Assembly (NCBI RefSeq): GCF_014926385.1 | Contig: NZ_CP053291.1 | Coordinates: forward strand, 434,001 to 498,000 | Direction: 5' to 3' | Length of the DNA stretch: 64,000 bases | Origin: Trueperella pecoris | GTDB lineage: Bacteria; Actinomycetota; Actinomycetes; Actinomycetales; Actinomycetaceae | Shown here: positions 15,656-26,766 of the stretch, in pieces | How positions within the stretch are numbered: position 1 is the first letter of the stretch | Layout of the letters: every line of letters starts with the position of its first letter | Notes under the pieces: model-generated | The model's input: only the letters and a program-made list of their open reading frames with translations | What the model was told of the DNA's origin: nothing | Database searches by the model: none | Position numbers and translations under genes: made by a program

Positions 15656-16113
15656 ATTTTCTCCAGTCAAGAATGTTGCAATGACCAATATCGGCCACGG
15701 CTGGGCACGGTGCGAGCCGTGTTCACCATATGATCGTTGGGCACGCGCGTGAGGCAGGCGCAAAAGCTGCGAGTCCGGTCCGCACCCGAGGCCAATGCCG
15801 ATTCGTGCGGCCCGTGGACGGCCTCGCGTGCGGGTAGTTGATCCATAATCTACTCGCGAAGGGAGAAGATGTGGGTAGAACCACGATCGTGTTTACCTCA
15901 CAATCTTTGACCGATATACCGCCAAACCGTTAGTCTTAAACGCGGTGCCCGTTCCGTGGATCGACGTTGCCACGTCGGCAAGGCAATAGTTGCTCATTGG
16001 CCTCCGACGATAAAACGGTCCACGGACGCTAGGAAGGTACGGTGTCCTTCCTGCCGCGTTCGACCGAACAGGCGGGCAGTTCGACGATCTGAACACAATA
16101 CACAGGAGAAATA
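15656..16113. promoter_or_regulatory. Divergent region lysP / rpsL with str-operon promoter
   Basis: About 460 bp without a supported gene. It contains the promoter TTGACC (15907-15912), an 18-bp spacer and TAGTCT (15931-15936), giving a long rpsL leader of around 170 nt. Several small stems occur in the leader (for example CGTGGATCGACGTTGCCACG). A plus-strand CACAGGAGAA at 16101-16110 is the rpsL binding site. Confidence 0.55.
15907..15936 (+). promoter_or_regulatory. rpsL-rpsG-fusA-tuf promoter
   Basis: TTGACC and TAGTCT are separated by 18 bp; it is one of the best sigma-70-like matches in the window and points to the str operon. Confidence 0.65.
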
Positions 16114-16488
16114 GTGCCTACTATTCAGCAGCTGGTCCGCAAGGGCCGCTCGAGCAAGGCGTCGACCTCCGCGACCCCGGGCCTCAAGGGAAGCCCGCAG
16201 CGTCGTGGCGTTTGCACGCGTGTTTACACTACCACCCCGAAGAAGCCGAACTCGGCACTTCGTAAGGTTGCCCGTGTTCGCCTTTCCTCCGGCGTCGAGG
16301 TCACGGCTTACATCCCCGGCGAGGGTCACAACCTCCAGGAACACTCGATCGTGCTCGTCCGCGGCGGTCGTGTGAAGGACCTCCCCGGCGTTCGCTACCA
16401 CATCGTCCGTGGCGCGCTTGACACGCAGGGCGTGAAGAGCCGCGGCCAGGGCCGCTCCAAGTACGGTGCGAAGAAGGAGAAGAAGTAA
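16114..16488 (+). CDS. rpsL: 30S ribosomal protein S12 (uS12)
   Basis: S12 lies at the decoding centre and controls accuracy. 124 aa, normal. The [11 protein letters not shown] start, the loop [12 protein letters not shown] with K43 and the [14 protein letters not shown] loop are wild type, so no streptomycin-resistance change is seen at the classical lysines. It uses a GTG start after AGGAGAA. The stop TAA overlaps the rpsG ATG by one base (TAATG). Confidence 0.98.
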   Translation: MPTIQQLVRKGRSSKASTSATPGLKGSPQRRGVCTRVYTTTPKKPNSALRKVARVRLSSGVEVTAYIPGEGHNLQEHSIVLVRGGRVKDLPGVRYHIVRGALDTQGVKSRGQGRSKYGAKKEKK

Positions 16489-16958
16489 TGCCTCGTAAGG
16501 GTCCCATCCGCAAGCGTCCGCTTGTTAACGATCCGGTCCACGGTTCGCCCGTTGTCACCCAGGTGATCAACCGCGTTCTGCGTGACGGCAAGAAGTCCAC
16601 CGCCGAGCGCATCGTCTACGGCGCACTCGCCGGCATCGCCGAGAAGACCGGCCAGGAGCCGCTCGACGTCCTCAAGCGCGCCCTTGACAACATCCGTCCC
16701 CAGCTCGAGGTTCGATCCCGCCGCGTCGGCGGTGCGACCTACCAGGTTCCGACCGAGGTCAAGCCGAACCGTGCAAACGCTCTCGCGATCCGCTGGCTCG
16801 TCGATTACTCGCGCGATCGCCGCGAGAACACGATGCTCGAGCGCCTTCAGAACGAAATCATGGATGCGTCCAATGGCCTCGGTGCCGCTGTGAAGCGCCG
16901 TGAAGATGTCCACCGCATGGCTGAGGCCAACCGCGCCTTCGCTCACTACCGCTGGTAA
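16488..16958 (+). CDS. rpsG: 30S ribosomal protein S7 (uS7)
   Basis: S7 nucleates assembly of the 30S head and contacts E-site tRNA. 156 aa, normal. [12 protein letters not shown] at the start, the GGATYQVP beta-hairpin and the C-terminal [20 protein letters not shown] are typical. It overlaps rpsL by one base, indicating translational coupling. fusA follows after 41 bp. Confidence 0.98.
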   Translation: MPRKGPIRKRPLVNDPVHGSPVVTQVINRVLRDGKKSTAERIVYGALAGIAEKTGQEPLDVLKRALDNIRPQLEVRSRRVGGATYQVPTEVKPNRANALAIRWLVDYSRDRRENTMLERLQNEIMDASNGLGAAVKRREDVHRMAEANRAFAHYRW

Positions 16959-16999
16959 AAATACAGGGCCTCCGGGCCTGGATATAGGAGAGCCAAAAC

Positions 17000-19120
17000 G
17001 TGGCACATACCCCGCAGAAGGATCTGAAGAAGGTCCGCAATATCGGCATTATGGCGCACATCGACGCTGGCAAGACCACGACGACCGAGCGCATTCTGTT
17101 CTACACCGGCCTCAACTACAAGATCGGCGAGACCCACGACGGTGCATCGACCACCGACTGGATGGAGCAGGAAAAGGAGCGCGGCATCACGATTACGTCG
17201 GCTGCCGTGACCACCTTCTGGCACAACAACCAGATCAACATCATCGATACCCCCGGACACGTTGACTTCACGGTCGAGGTCGAGCGCTCGCTGCGCATCC
17301 TCGACGGCGCCGTCGCCGTCTTCGACGGCAAGGAAGGCGTTGAGCCGCAGTCCGAGACCGTGTGGCGTCAGGCTGACAAGTACAACGTCCCGCGCATCTG
17401 CTTTATCAACAAGATGGACAAGATGGGCGCTGACTTCGATCGCGCAGTCCAGACCATCCGCGACCGCCTCAAGGCGACCCCGCTGATCATGGACTTCCCG
17501 ATCGGCGCAGAGTCGGAGCTGTCCGGCGTCGTCGACGTCCTCAAGCAGAAGGCCATCCGGTTCCCAGCCAAGGACGACAAGGGTAACGATACCCTTGGTT
17601 CGCTCGTGGTCGAAGAAGAGATCCCTGCCGAGCTTCAGGACAAGGCTGAGGAGCTCTACAACGAGCTCGTCGAGACCGTCGCAGAATCCGATGAGGAGCT
17701 CCTGGAGAAGTACCTCGGTGGCGAAGAGATCACCATCGATGAGCTCAAGGCTGGCATCCGCAAACTGACTATCGCTGGCGAGCTCTACCCGGTCTTCGCC
17801 GGTTCGGCCTACAAGAACATCGGCGTCCAGCCGGTTCTCGACGCCGTCGTCGATTTCCTCCCGTCCCCCGCGGACGTCGAGTTCGTCGAGGGTATGGATA
17901 CGAAGGATGAGGAAGTCATTGTCAAGCGGAAGCCGGTTCCGACCGAGCCTTTCGCCGCCCTTGCCTTCAAGATCGCCGCGCACCCGTTCTTTGGTCGTCT
18001 GACCTACATCCGCGTCTACGCGGGCAAGATCGAGCCGGGCGACCAGATTCTCAATGCCTCGAAGGGCAAGAAGGAACGCGTGTCGAAGATCTTCCAGATG
18101 CACTCCAACAAGGAGCAGCCGGTGGAGTCCGCCTCGGCAGGCAACATCTACGCTGTGATCGGCCTGAAGGACACCACGACCGGCGATTCGCTCTCCGCGA
18201 TCGACGCTCCGATGCTCCTCGAGTCGATGACCTTCCCGGATCCGGTTATCCACGTCGCCGTCGAGCCCAAGTCGAAGGCCGACCAGGAGAAGCTCGGCAT
18301 TGCTATCCAGAAGCTTGCCGAAGAGGATCCGACCTTCACCGTACGCCTTGACGAAGAGTCCGGCCAGACCGTCCTCGGCGGCATGGGCGAGCTTCACCTC
18401 GACGTCCTCGTTGATCGTATGAAGCGCGAGTTCAAGGTCGAAGCAAACGTTGGTGCGCCGATGGTTGCCTACCGCGAGACCATTCGCGGCAAGGCCGAGC
18501 ACATCGACTACACCCACAAGAAGCAGACTGGTGGTTCCGGCCAGTTCGCAAAGGTTATTGTCACCTTCGAGCCCCTCGAGGAGAACGAAGAGGGTCTTAC
18601 CTACGAGTTCGTCGACGCCGTCACCGGCGGTCGCGTCCCGCGCGAATACATTCCATCGGTGGACCTGGGCATCCAGGCTGCCATGGAGAACGGCGTGCTC
18701 GCAGGCTTCCCGATGGTGAACGTGAAGGCCACTCTCGAAGATGGCGCCTACCACGACGTCGACTCTTCGGAAATGGCGTTCAAGATTGCTGGCCAGATGG
18801 TGTTCCGCGAGGGCGTCAAGCGCGCTAAGCCGGTCATCCTCGAGCCGCTCATGGATGTCGAAGTCCGTACTCCTGAGGAGTACATGGGCGACGTCATCGG
18901 CGATCTCAACTCCCGCCGTGGCCAGATTTCCTCGATGGAAGACGCCACCGGCGTCAAGATCGTGCGTGCTCTGGTTCCGCTTTCGGAGATGTTTGGTTAC
19001 GTCGGAGATCTGCGTTCGAAGACGCAGGGTCGTGCCGTGTACACCATGCAGTTTGCGAAGTACCAGGAAGTTCCGAAGAACGTCTCGGACGAGATCATCC
19101 AGAAGGCTCACGGCGAATAA
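17000..19120 (+). CDS. fusA: Elongation factor G
   Basis: GTPase that drives ribosomal translocation and, with RRF, ribosome recycling. 706 aa, normal. G-domain motifs are [14 protein letters not shown] (P-loop), the switch [18 protein letters not shown] and [10 protein letters not shown]. Domains II-V follow, with GGSGQFAKV and [11 protein letters not shown] typical of EF-G domain IV. The GTG start follows AGGAGAG. It is the third gene of the str operon. Confidence 0.98.
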   Translation: MAHTPQKDLKKVRNIGIMAHIDAGKTTTTERILFYTGLNYKIGETHDGASTTDWMEQEKERGITITSAAVTTFWHNNQINIIDTPGHVDFTVEVERSLRILDGAVAVFDGKEGVEPQSETVWRQADKYNVPRICFINKMDKMGADFDRAVQTIRDRLKATPLIMDFPIGAESELSGVVDVLKQKAIRFPAKDDKGNDTLGSLVVEEEIPAELQDKAEELYNELVETVAESDEELLEKYLGGEEITIDELKAGIRKLTIAGELYPVFAGSAYKNIGVQPVLDAVVDFLPSPADVEFVEGMDTKDEEVIVKRKPVPTEPFAALAFKIAAHPFFGRLTYIRVYAGKIEPGDQILNASKGKKERVSKIFQMHSNKEQPVESASAGNIYAVIGLKDTTTGDSLSAIDAPMLLESMTFPDPVIHVAVEPKSKADQEKLGIAIQKLAEEDPTFTVRLDEESGQTVLGGMGELHLDVLVDRMKREFKVEANVGAPMVAYRETIRGKAEHIDYTHKKQTGGSGQFAKVIVTFEPLEENEEGLTYEFVDAVTGGRVPREYIPSVDLGIQAAMENGVLAGFPMVNVKATLEDGAYHDVDSSEMAFKIAGQMVFREGVKRAKPVILEPLMDVEVRTPEEYMGDVIGDLNSRRGQISSMEDATGVKIVRALVPLSEMFGYVGDLRSKTQGRAVYTMQFAKYQEVPKNVSDEIIQKAHGE

Positions 19121-19230
19121 GCCGCGGCCGGAATTTACAAGTAACCAGTAGAAAAGTAAGATTCTGATAGCGGTGTGCGCTCCTGCGCACCATCCAGCTG
19201 AAGAGTCAATCTAGTCCCAGGAGGGCGCAA

Positions 19231-20421
19231 GTGGCCAAGGCCAAGTACGACAAGTCCAAGCCGCACATGAACGTCGGCACCATCGGTCACGTCGATCACG
19301 GTAAGACGACGACGACCGCAGCTATCACCAAGGTGCTTTCTGACAAGTACCCGGACATCAACGAGTTCACCCCGTTCGACCAGGTCGACAACGCTCCGGA
19401 AGAGCGTCAGCGCGGTATTACCATCAATGTTTCCCACGTTGAGTACCAGACCCCGAAGCGTCACTACGCTCACGTTGACGCCCCGGGCCACGCCGATTAC
19501 ATCAAGAACATGATTACCGGCGCTGCTCAGATGGACGGCGCGATCCTCGTGGTTGCCGCGACCGACGGCCCGATGGCTCAGACCCGCGAGCACGTTCTTC
19601 TTGCCCGCCAGGTTGGCGTGCCGGACATCATCGTTGCACTCAACAAGTGCGACATGGTTGATGACGAGGAGCTCATCGAGCTCGTCGAGATGGAGGTCCG
19701 TGATCTTCTCTCCTCGCAGGGTTACGACGGCGACAACGCTCCCGTCGTCCAGATTTCTTCGCTCAAGGCTCTCGAGGGCGAGGAGAAGTGGGTTGAGTCG
19801 ATCGTCGAGCTCATGGACGCCGTCGACACCTACTTCCCGGATCCGGAGCGCGACCTCGACAAGCCGTTCCTCATGCCGATCGAGGACGTCTTCACCATCA
19901 CCGGCCGTGGCACCGTTGTGACGGGCCGCGCCGAGCGTGGTCAGCTCAACCTGAACGAGGAAGTCGAAATTCTCGGCATCCGCGCACCGCAGAAGACCAC
20001 CGTCACCGGTATCGAGATGTTCCACAAGCAGATGGATCACGCCGATGCAGGCGAGAACTGTGGTCTGCTCCTGCGCGGCACCCGCCGTGAGGATGTCGAG
20101 CGTGGTCAGGTTGTTGCTAAGCCGGGTACCATCACCCCGCACACCAACTTCGAGGCTCAGGTTTACATCCTCAAGAAGGAAGAGGGCGGCCGTCACAACC
20201 CGTTCTTCTCCAACTACCGTCCGCAGTTCTACTTCCGTACCACGGACGTCACCGGTGTCATCACGCTGCCCGAGGGCACCGAGATGGTCATGCCTGGCGA
20301 CAACACCGAGATGACGGTTGAGCTTATCCAGCCGATCGCTATGGAAGAAGGCCTCGGCTTTGCTATCCGCGAGGGTGGCCGCACCGTTGGTTCCGGCCGC
20401 GTCACCAAGATCATCAAGTAA
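19231..20421 (+). CDS. tuf: Elongation factor Tu
   Basis: Delivers aminoacyl-tRNA to the ribosome. 396 aa. P-loop [30 protein letters not shown] and NKCDMVDD are intact; domains II and III are complete. The GTG start follows CAGGAGGGCGC. The 110-bp gap after fusA holds a small GTGCGC/GCGCAC hairpin (19175-19190) without a T-run, possibly a processing site. A terminator ends the operon. Confidence 0.98.
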   Translation: MAKAKYDKSKPHMNVGTIGHVDHGKTTTTAAITKVLSDKYPDINEFTPFDQVDNAPEERQRGITINVSHVEYQTPKRHYAHVDAPGHADYIKNMITGAAQMDGAILVVAATDGPMAQTREHVLLARQVGVPDIIVALNKCDMVDDEELIELVEMEVRDLLSSQGYDGDNAPVVQISSLKALEGEEKWVESIVELMDAVDTYFPDPERDLDKPFLMPIEDVFTITGRGTVVTGRAERGQLNLNEEVEILGIRAPQKTTVTGIEMFHKQMDHADAGENCGLLLRGTRREDVERGQVVAKPGTITPHTNFEAQVYILKKEEGGRHNPFFSNYRPQFYFRTTDVTGVITLPEGTEMVMPGDNTEMTVELIQPIAMEEGLGFAIREGGRTVGSGRVTKIIK

Positions 20422-20443
20422 TTTCTGATTACTTAGGTCTGAT

Positions 20444-20478
20444 AGTGGGCTCCAGCTTCGGCTGGGGCCCACTTCTTT
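20444..20478 (+). terminator. str operon terminator after tuf
   Basis: AGTGGGCTCCAGC and GCTGGGGCCCACT form a long stem around a TTCG tetraloop, followed by TCTTTT. Confidence 0.9.
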
Positions 20479-20502
20479 TACCGAAGTGTTGAGGGGGAGA
20501 AG

Positions 20503-21147
20503 ATGACTATTGCGCACGTGTGGGAGGCTCTGGGTCTGGAGGCTGCACCGGAAGCGGTCCTGTGGGACATGGACGGGACGATCGTTGACACGGGGGAACA
20601 GTGGGGAGCCTTGTCGGAAAAGGTGGTCCGTGAGGCGGGCGGCCTGTGGAGCAAGGAGGACACCGCGTTCGTCGTCGGGACGTCGTCGTCCGCCCATGCG
20701 CAGCGGGTTGCCGACGCCGTCGCCCGAGGTGGTGGCGAGAGGCCCGAGCCTGAAGAGATCTTCGCCGAGCTCCTACAAGAGATGGCGACAATCGTCTACC
20801 CCCGCGTGGAGCTGCTCGCTGGGGCGGAAGAGCTCCTTCGCGCCTTTCGGGACGCCGGCATCGCTCAGGTTCTGGTAACGGCGACGCCCGCGAACTTGGT
20901 GGAAATTGCACGTGGGTCCCTCGGCCAGATGTATGTCAATGCGCTGGTAACCGGTAGCGATCACGTCGCGCCTAAGCCGGATCCGGCGCCTTATCTACTC
21001 GGTGCGCGGCGGGTAGCATCCGACATCCGCCGGTGCCTCGTGTTTGAAGACTCGAGGGCCGGCCTTGCGGCGGCAAGAGCGAGTGGGGCGACGACAGTGG
21101 ATGTGACGTCCATGCCGCTGTCGGCCTTGGCCGAGCGGCTCTCGTGA
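20503..21147 (+). CDS. HAD-superfamily hydrolase (beta-phosphoglucomutase-like)
   Basis: Cytoplasmic phosphatase or phosphomutase of the haloacid dehalogenase superfamily; the substrate is unknown. 214 aa. Motif I is WDMDGT with D22 and D24, a helical cap follows (about 30-95), motif II is LVTATP, motif III the lysine of KPDPAPY, and motif IV FEDSRAG. That arrangement is the YcjU/Gph-like subfamily. It starts 25 bp after the tuf terminator, with GAGGGGGAG as binding site, so it is probably expressed separately or by read-through. Confidence 0.85.
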   Translation: MTIAHVWEALGLEAAPEAVLWDMDGTIVDTGEQWGALSEKVVREAGGLWSKEDTAFVVGTSSSAHAQRVADAVARGGGERPEPEEIFAELLQEMATIVYPRVELLAGAEELLRAFRDAGIAQVLVTATPANLVEIARGSLGQMYVNALVTGSDHVAPKPDPAPYLLGARRVASDIRRCLVFEDSRAGLAAARASGATTVDVTSMPLSALAERLS

Positions 21148-21529
21148 GCGGGCGGCGCGCGCGGATGCCGTGGTCAAATCCCGTGGGTGGTCTGTCGGCC
21201 GGTTCACACGGTCATCGCTTCTTTACGGGCCGGAGGCTTGGTAGAGTCATTTGCGGCCAGCTTTAGCTTGGCAAGTGCGCCCATCGGGTGCGCTGTAGTG
21301 TGATTGACCACCATTGACCGCCACAAGTGGCGATACGACGGCAAAATCGGTCATACTATTGAGGTTGCTCGGATGATCCGAGTGAAAATCTTGGCCGAAG
21401 GCAGACAGCTTTCGGCGCATAAATGGATTCACAACAATCGCATAGGGCTTCGTCAGTAACCTTCATCAGGTGGGACACGCCCGACTGCGGGGGCTGTGAA
21501 CACCGAGGTAGAGAGAGGGAGACGACGCC
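21148..21529 (+). promoter_or_regulatory. S10 operon promoter and leader
   Basis: 382 bp without a supported gene before rpsJ. A -10-like TAGAGT is at 21242-21247 and TACTAT at 21354-21359; neither has a convincing -35. Two TTGACC elements lie 10 bp apart (21304-21309 and 21314-21319). GCGCCC/GGGTGC forms a short stem near 21278-21294. The region must contain the start of the large S10 transcript. Confidence 0.4.
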
Positions 21530-21838
21530 ATGGCGGGACAAAAAATCCGCATCCGTCTGAAGTCATATGACCACGAGGTCATCGACAACGCAGCGAAAAA
21601 GCTCGTCGACGAAGTTACCCGTACTGGAGCGTCGGTTGTGGGACCGGTGCCGCTGCCGACCAAGCGCAGCGTTTTCACCGTTATTCGCTCGCCCCACAAG
21701 TACAAGGACAGTCGCGAACAGTTCGAAATGCGTACGCATAAGCGACTGATCGACATTGTCGATCCGACCCTGAAGACAATTGACACCCTGCGTCGCCTGG
21801 ATCTCCCGGCTGATGTCAGCGTCGAGATCAAGCTCTGA
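21530..21838 (+). CDS. rpsJ: 30S ribosomal protein S10 (uS10)
   Basis: S10 belongs to the 30S head and also works in NusB-dependent antitermination. 102 aa, normal. [19 protein letters not shown] and the conserved [36 protein letters not shown] are unmistakable. It is the first gene of the S10 operon; rplC starts 11 bp later. GAGAGAGGGAGACG lies before the ATG. Confidence 0.98.
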   Translation: MAGQKIRIRLKSYDHEVIDNAAKKLVDEVTRTGASVVGPVPLPTKRSVFTVIRSPHKYKDSREQFEMRTHKRLIDIVDPTLKTIDTLRRLDLPADVSVEIKL

Positions 21839-21849
21839 GGTAACGCATC

Positions 21850-22512
21850 ATGACGAAGAACAAGACCGCCGCGGCGCCCGTGAAGGCGCTCCTCGGCGTA
21901 AAGCTAGGAATGACCCAGGTGTGGGACGAGAACGCTAAGCTCGTTCCGGTCACCGTGGTCAAGGTTGGCAAGAACGTTGTCACCCAGATTCGCACCATGG
22001 ACACTGACGGCTACGAAGCTGTTCAGATCGCATCCGGCGAACTGAAGAACAAGAACGTGACCAAGCCGCTTGCAGGCCACTTCGCGAAGGCCGGCGTTGA
22101 GCCGCGTCGTTTCGTCGCTGAGGTCCGCACCTGCGACGCCGGCGAGTACTCGCTCGGCCAGGAGCTTGGCGTGGAGCTGTTCGAGGCAGGCCAGACTGTC
22201 GACGTCGTCGGCAAGTCGAAGGGCAAGGGCTTCGCAGGCACCATGAAGCGTCACGGCTTCGCCGGTGTGGGCGCCTCTCACGGTGCACACCGCAATCACC
22301 GCAAGCCCGGTTCGATCGGCGGCTGCGCTACCCCCGGTCGCGTATTCCGCGGTCAACGTATGGCCGGTCGCATGGGCAATGCCCGTGTAACCGTGCAAAA
22401 TCTGACCATTCACGCAGTGGACACTGAGAACGATCTTCTCCTTGTCTCTGGCGCTATTCCCGGTAACAAGGGTGGCGTCGTCGTGATCCGTACTGCCGCG
22501 AAGGGAGCCTAA
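21850..22512 (+). CDS. rplC: 50S ribosomal protein L3 (uL3)
   Basis: Early-assembly protein whose extension reaches toward the peptidyl-transferase centre. 220 aa. [23 protein letters not shown] at the start, the [14 protein letters not shown] loop and the [23 protein letters not shown] tip are typical. GAGG just before the start and short spacing to rpsJ and rplD show tight operon packing. Confidence 0.98.
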   Translation: MTKNKTAAAPVKALLGVKLGMTQVWDENAKLVPVTVVKVGKNVVTQIRTMDTDGYEAVQIASGELKNKNVTKPLAGHFAKAGVEPRRFVAEVRTCDAGEYSLGQELGVELFEAGQTVDVVGKSKGKGFAGTMKRHGFAGVGASHGAHRNHRKPGSIGGCATPGRVFRGQRMAGRMGNARVTVQNLTIHAVDTENDLLLVSGAIPGNKGGVVVIRTAAKGA

Positions 22513-22514
22513 CG

Positions 22515-23153
22515 ATGGCGGACCTCAAGGTTGACGTTATTGATCTGACCGGCAAGAAGGCCGGCGATGTGGAGCTCGATTCGGCCGTCTTCGGCGTCGA
22601 GGCTAACATCCCGCTTCTTCACCAGGTTGTGACCGCCCAGCTCGCCGCTCGTCGTGCGGGTACCGCCAAGGCTAAGACCCGTGGCGAAGTTTCCGGCGGT
22701 GGCATCAAGCCGTGGCGTCAGAAGGGTACCGGTCGCGCTCGCCAGGGCTCGATCCGTGCACCGCACTGGACCGGCGGCGGAATCGCCCATGGCCCCGTTC
22801 CGCGCGATTACTCGCAGCGGACCCCCAAGAAGATGATTGCAGCTGCTCTGCGCCAGTCGCTTTCCGATCGTGCCGCACACAACCGCGTGCACATCGTGAA
22901 GGACTTCGTTGCTGGTGACAAGCCGTCGACGAAGGTAGCGCTCAAGCTCCTGCTCTCGGTGACCGAAGGTCGCAAGGCCCTCGTCGTCGTCGACCGCACC
23001 GATGAGAAGACGATCCTCTCGCTGCGTAACGCCCAGGAAGCACACCTGCTCTACTTCGATCAGCTCAACGCTTACGACGTGCTCGTCGCCGACGACGTCG
23101 TTTTCACCGAAGCTGCCTACGAAGCATGGACCAACAAGGAGGAGACGAAGTGA
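22515..23153 (+). CDS. rplD: 50S ribosomal protein L4 (uL4)
   Basis: L4 lines the exit tunnel and regulates the S10 operon in some bacteria. 212 aa. The tunnel loop with [23 protein letters not shown] and [14 protein letters not shown] is present. It starts 2 bp after the rplC stop and overlaps rplW by four bases (GTGA). Confidence 0.97.
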   Translation: MADLKVDVIDLTGKKAGDVELDSAVFGVEANIPLLHQVVTAQLAARRAGTAKAKTRGEVSGGGIKPWRQKGTGRARQGSIRAPHWTGGGIAHGPVPRDYSQRTPKKMIAAALRQSLSDRAAHNRVHIVKDFVAGDKPSTKVALKLLLSVTEGRKALVVVDRTDEKTILSLRNAQEAHLLYFDQLNAYDVLVADDVVFTEAAYEAWTNKEETK

Positions 23154-23461
23154 CTTACGCTGCGTTCCAGAACAAGGATCCTCGCGACGTCATCCTCGAG
23201 CCGGTAGCCTCCGAGAAGGCCGCACGTCTCGAAGACGAGGGCAAGTACACGTTCATTGTTGACCCCAAGGCCAACAAGACCGAGATCAAGATCGCTATCG
23301 AGAAGATTTTCGGTGTCAAGGTTGAGTCCGTGAACACCCAGAACCGTCAGGGTAAGACCCGCCGTACTCGCGATGGCATCGGCCGCCGCAAGAACACCAA
23401 GCGCGCCATTGTCACCCTGCGCGAGGGCACCATCGACATCTACGGCGAGATCGTCGGCTAA
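23150..23461 (+). CDS. rplW: 50S ribosomal protein L23 (uL23)
   Basis: L23 sits at the tunnel exit and is the docking point for trigger factor and SRP. 103 aa from GTG 23150, which overlaps the rplD stop as GTGA and follows AGGAGG; a longer in-frame start upstream would lie inside rplD and is rejected. [21 protein letters not shown], the [16 protein letters not shown] region and the [13 protein letters not shown] end are typical. Confidence 0.95.
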   Translation: MTYAAFQNKDPRDVILEPVASEKAARLEDEGKYTFIVDPKANKTEIKIAIEKIFGVKVESVNTQNRQGKTRRTRDGIGRRKNTKRAIVTLREGTIDIYGEIVG

Positions 23462-23492
23462 GCCGGCGGGAAGTATTGAGGAATAAGAACTC

Positions 23493-24332
23493 ATGGGAAT
23501 TCGCAAGTACAAGCCGACGACCCCGGGTCGTCGCGGTTCGAGCGTAGCCGACTTCGTCGAGATCACCCGATCTACGCCGGAAAAGTCGCTGCTTCGCCCG
23601 CTCCCCAAGACCGGTGGCCGTAACAACCACGGTCGTATTACCACCCGTCACATCGGTGGTGGTCACAAGCGCCAGTACCGCGTGATCGACTTCCGTCGTC
23701 ACGACAAGGACGGCATCCCCGCCAAGGTCGCTCACATCGAGTACGATCCGAACCGCACCGCTCGCATCGCTCTGCTGCACTACGCAGACGGCGAGAAGCG
23801 TTACATTCTCGCCCCCGAGAAGGTCACGCAGGGAACGATCATCGAGAACGGCCCGTCGGCTGACATCAAGCCGGGCAACAACCTGCCGATTCGCAACATC
23901 CCGGTTGGTACCGTTATCCACGCCGTGGAGCTTCGCCCAGGTGGCGGCGCTAAGATCGCCCGCTCGGCCGGTACCTCCGTTCAGCTCGTTGCCAAGGAAG
24001 GCAAGTACGCTCACCTGCGTATGCCGTCCGGCGAAATCCGCCTCGTTGACGTTCGTTGCCGCGCAACAATCGGTGAGGTTGGCAATGCTGAGCAGTCCAA
24101 CATCAACTGGGGCAAGGCAGGCCGTATGCGTTGGAAGGGCGTCCGCCCGACCGTCCGCGGTGTTGTCATGAATCCGTTCGATCACCCGCACGGCGGTGGC
24201 GAGGGCAAGACGTCCGGTGGACGTCACCCGGTCTCCCCGTGGGGCCAGAAGGAATCTCGTACCCGTCACCCGAACAAGCCCAGCGACAAGCTCATCGTGC
24301 GCCGTCGCAAGACCGGCAAGAAGTCTCGATAG
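23493..24332 (+). CDS. rplB: 50S ribosomal protein L2 (uL2)
   Basis: L2 is required for subunit joining and peptidyl transfer. 279 aa. [15 protein letters not shown], the [19 protein letters not shown] motif, the catalytic-region [17 protein letters not shown] and the C-terminal RRKTGKKSR are standard. Spacing to rplW and rpsS is short; GAGGAATAAG lies before the start. Confidence 0.98.
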   Translation: MGIRKYKPTTPGRRGSSVADFVEITRSTPEKSLLRPLPKTGGRNNHGRITTRHIGGGHKRQYRVIDFRRHDKDGIPAKVAHIEYDPNRTARIALLHYADGEKRYILAPEKVTQGTIIENGPSADIKPGNNLPIRNIPVGTVIHAVELRPGGGAKIARSAGTSVQLVAKEGKYAHLRMPSGEIRLVDVRCRATIGEVGNAEQSNINWGKAGRMRWKGVRPTVRGVVMNPFDHPHGGGEGKTSGGRHPVSPWGQKESRTRHPNKPSDKLIVRRRKTGKKSR

Positions 24333-24344
24333 GAGTAGTCAGCT

Positions 24345-24626
24345 ATGCCGCGTAGTTTGAAGAAGGGACCTTTCGTCGACGATCACCTTCAGAAGAAGGT
24401 TGACGAGCAGAACGAAAAGGGCACCCACAACGTCATCAAGACCTGGTCGCGCCGTTCGGTTATCACCCCGGACTTCCTCGGTCACACGTTCGCAGTCCAC
24501 GACGGCCGTAAGCATGTTCCGGTGTTCATCACCGAGTCCATGGTTGGCCACAAGCTCGGCGAATTCGCTCCGACTCGTACCTTCAAGGGACACGAGAAGG
24601 ACGATCGCAAGGGCCGTCGCCGTTAA
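24345..24626 (+). CDS. rpsS: 30S ribosomal protein S19 (uS19)
   Basis: S19 forms a head complex with S13 near the A site. 93 aa. [18 protein letters not shown], the [30 protein letters not shown] core and the [11 protein letters not shown] end are conserved. It is between rplB and rplV as expected. Confidence 0.98.
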   Translation: MPRSLKKGPFVDDHLQKKVDEQNEKGTHNVIKTWSRRSVITPDFLGHTFAVHDGRKHVPVFITESMVGHKLGEFAPTRTFKGHEKDDRKGRRR

Positions 24627-24644
24627 GGCAGGAGAGGCAGAATA

Positions 24645-24998
24645 ATGGAAGCTAAGGCACAGGCGCGCTACGTTCGCGTCACGCCCCAGAAGGCACGTCG
24701 TGTGGTCAATGAGATCCGTGGCCTGAATGCAGCCAACGCCGTGGACGTGCTCGAATTCGCACCGCAGGCAGTTGCTCGCGACGTCCGCAAGGTCGTCCAG
24801 TCCGCAATTGCTAACGCTCGTTTCGCAGCTGACCAGGCCGGCGAGCGCTTCGATGAGGCTTCGCTGAAGGTTCTCGAGGCATTCGTTGACGAGGGCCCGA
24901 CCATGAAGCGCATCCAGCCGCGTGCCCAGGGCCGCGCTAACCGCATCATGAAGCGTACGAGCCACATCACCGTCATTGTCGGAACCAAGGAGGCCTAA
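24645..24998 (+). CDS. rplV: 50S ribosomal protein L22 (uL22)
   Basis: L22 lines the exit tunnel beside L4; its hairpin is a site of macrolide-related changes. 117 aa. [21 protein letters not shown] starts the protein, and [24 protein letters not shown] is the extended hairpin, without insertion or deletion visible by eye. GGAGAGG precedes the ATG. Confidence 0.98.
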   Translation: MEAKAQARYVRVTPQKARRVVNEIRGLNAANAVDVLEFAPQAVARDVRKVVQSAIANARFAADQAGERFDEASLKVLEAFVDEGPTMKRIQPRAQGRANRIMKRTSHITVIVGTKEA

Positions 24999-25000
24999 GA

Positions 25001-25819
25001 ATGGGACAGAAAGTTAATCCGGTAGGTTTCCGTCTGGGTATCACCACCGAGCACCGCTCGAAGTGGTTCACGGATTCCAACAAGGCTGGTCAGACCTACG
25101 CCGACTACCTCGGCGAGGACATCAAGATCCGCAAGATGATTGAGAAGAACCTCGAGCGCGCAGGTGTGTCCCGCGTGAACATCGAGCGTCGCACCGAGCG
25201 CGTTGTTATTGACATTCACACCGCACGTCCGGGTATTGTCATCGGCCGCCGCGGCGTCGAGGCCGATCGTCTCCGCCAGGACCTCGAGAAGCTGACCGGC
25301 AAAGCTGTCCAGCTCAACATTCTTGAGGTCAAGAACCCCGAAGCCGACGCACAGCTTGTCGCGCAGGGCATCGCCGAGCAGCTTGCTTCGCGCGTTTCCT
25401 TCCGTCGCGCTATGCGTAAGGGTATGCAGTCCGCTCAGCGTGCTGGCGCGAAGGGCATCCGTGTCCAGTGCTCCGGCCGTCTCGGTGGCGCTGAAATGTC
25501 CCGCTCGGAGTTCTACCGTGAGGGTCGCGTGCCGTTGCACACCCTCCGCGCTAACATTGACTACGGCTTCTACGAGGCCCGCACCACCTTCGGCCGTATT
25601 GGCGTTAAGGTGTGGATCTACCGTGGCGATGTGACCGACGCCGATTACTACCGTTCGCTGACTGAGGCTCCGCGTGGTCGCGGTGGTCGCAACGAGCGTC
25701 GTGGTCGCGGTGGTCGCAACGAGCGTCGTGGTCGTCAGAACCAGGCCGAGCAGTCGGCCACCACTGAGGCAACCGCTGCACCCGCAGAGGCGCCCGCTAC
25801 CCAGGAAACGGAGGCCTGA
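25001..25819 (+). CDS. rpsC: 30S ribosomal protein S3 (uS3) with RNERR-rich tail
   Basis: S3 forms the mRNA entry channel with S4 and S5 and has RNA-unwinding activity there. 272 aa: KH domain (about 40-110) with [16 protein letters not shown]-terminal domain with [13 protein letters not shown], then a tail from about 225 containing a tandem GRGGRNERR repeat encoded by a 27-bp direct repeat, and a final A/E/T-rich end. Basic tails on S3 are known in actinobacteria; the exact repeat is notable because S5 carries a similar motif. Confidence 0.97.
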   Translation: MGQKVNPVGFRLGITTEHRSKWFTDSNKAGQTYADYLGEDIKIRKMIEKNLERAGVSRVNIERRTERVVIDIHTARPGIVIGRRGVEADRLRQDLEKLTGKAVQLNILEVKNPEADAQLVAQGIAEQLASRVSFRRAMRKGMQSAQRAGAKGIRVQCSGRLGGAEMSRSEFYREGRVPLHTLRANIDYGFYEARTTFGRIGVKVWIYRGDVTDADYYRSLTEAPRGRGGRNERRGRGGRNERRGRQNQAEQSATTEATAAPAEAPATQETEA

Positions 25820-25824
25820 GTTAC

Positions 25825-26241
25825 ATGCTCATTCCCCGCCGAACGAAGCATCGCAAGCAGCACCGCCCGGATCGCCATGGCATGTCCAAGGGCGGCAACA
25901 CCCTGGCTTTCGGTGAGTACGGCATCCAGGCTCTCGAGCCGGCCTACGTTACCAACCGCCAGATTGAGGCAGCTCGTATCGCAATGACCCGTCACGTCAA
26001 GCGTGGCGGTAAGGTCTGGATCAACATCTTCCCGGACCGTCCGCTCACGAAGAAGCCGGCTGAAACCCGAATGGGTTCCGGTAAGGGCTCGGTCGAGTGG
26101 TGGGTTGCCAACGTCAAGCCCGGTCGTGTTCTCTTCGAACTCGCCGGTGTCGACGAGCAGCTTGCGCGTGAGGCTATGTCCCGTGCGCAGCACAAGCTCC
26201 CCATGAAGACTCGTTTTATTACCCGTGAGGATGGTGAATAA
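25825..26241 (+). CDS. rplP: 50S ribosomal protein L16 (uL16)
   Basis: L16 organises the A-site side of the 50S subunit. 138 aa. [15 protein letters not shown], the [44 protein letters not shown] core is typical, with [19 protein letters not shown]. The stop overlaps the rpmC start by one base (TAATG). Confidence 0.98.
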   Translation: MLIPRRTKHRKQHRPDRHGMSKGGNTLAFGEYGIQALEPAYVTNRQIEAARIAMTRHVKRGGKVWINIFPDRPLTKKPAETRMGSGKGSVEWWVANVKPGRVLFELAGVDEQLAREAMSRAQHKLPMKTRFITREDGE

Positions 26242-26474
26242 TGGCTAAGGGCATTACCACTGAAGAGCTCGATCAGCTCACTGATGTTGAGCTCGCAGAC
26301 CGCCTGAAGGAGGCGAAGGCTGAACTGTTCAACCTTCGTTTCTCGGCTGTGACCCATCGCCTGGAGGATTCAGGTCGTCTCAAGGAGGTGCGCCGCAACA
26401 TTGCACGCATCTACACGATCGCACGCGAGCGTGAGCTCGGAATCCGCACCGCCCCGACGGCTAAGAAGAAGTAG
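26241..26474 (+). CDS. rpmC: 50S ribosomal protein L29 (uL29)
   Basis: L29 is a small two-helix protein at the tunnel exit next to L23. 77 aa, with the typical [26 protein letters not shown] pattern and [19 protein letters not shown]. One-base overlap with rplP suggests translational coupling; rpsQ follows 10 bp later. Confidence 0.97.
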   Translation: MAKGITTEELDQLTDVELADRLKEAKAELFNLRFSAVTHRLEDSGRLKEVRRNIARIYTIARERELGIRTAPTAKKK

Positions 26475-26484
26475 AGGATCCGCG

Positions 26485-26766
26485 ATGAGCGAGCAGGAAA
26501 AGACTGAGAACACGCAGCGTAACTACCGCAAGGTACGTACCGGCTACGTCGTCTCTGACAAGATGGACAAGACCGTTGTGGTCGAGGTTGAGGATCGTCG
26601 TAAGCACTCGCTTTACGGCAAGGTCATGACCCGTTCCAAGCGAATCAAGGCCCACGACGAGACCAACGAGGTTCGCGAAGGCGATCTCGTGCGCATCATG
26701 GAGACCCGACCGCTGTCCGCGACCAAGCACTTCCGTGTGGTCGAGGTCATCGAGAAGGCCAAGTAA
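26485..26766 (+). CDS. rpsQ: 30S ribosomal protein S17 (uS17)
   Basis: S17 is an early-binding protein of the 30S body with an OB fold. 93 aa from ATG 26485; an upstream in-frame ATG lies inside rpmC and is rejected. [24 protein letters not shown] and the [32 protein letters not shown] segments are conserved. The first 15 residues (acidic, Q/N-rich) are a short extension. Confidence 0.95.
   Translation: MSEQEKTENTQRNYRKVRTGYVVSDKMDKTVVVEVEDRRKHSLYGKVMTRSKRIKAHDETNEVREGDLVRIMETRPLSATKHFRVVEVIEKAK

Noticed and set aside
16114-16488. Streptomycin-resistance change in S12
   Set aside because: K43 and the second lysine loop (RVKDLPG) are wild type.
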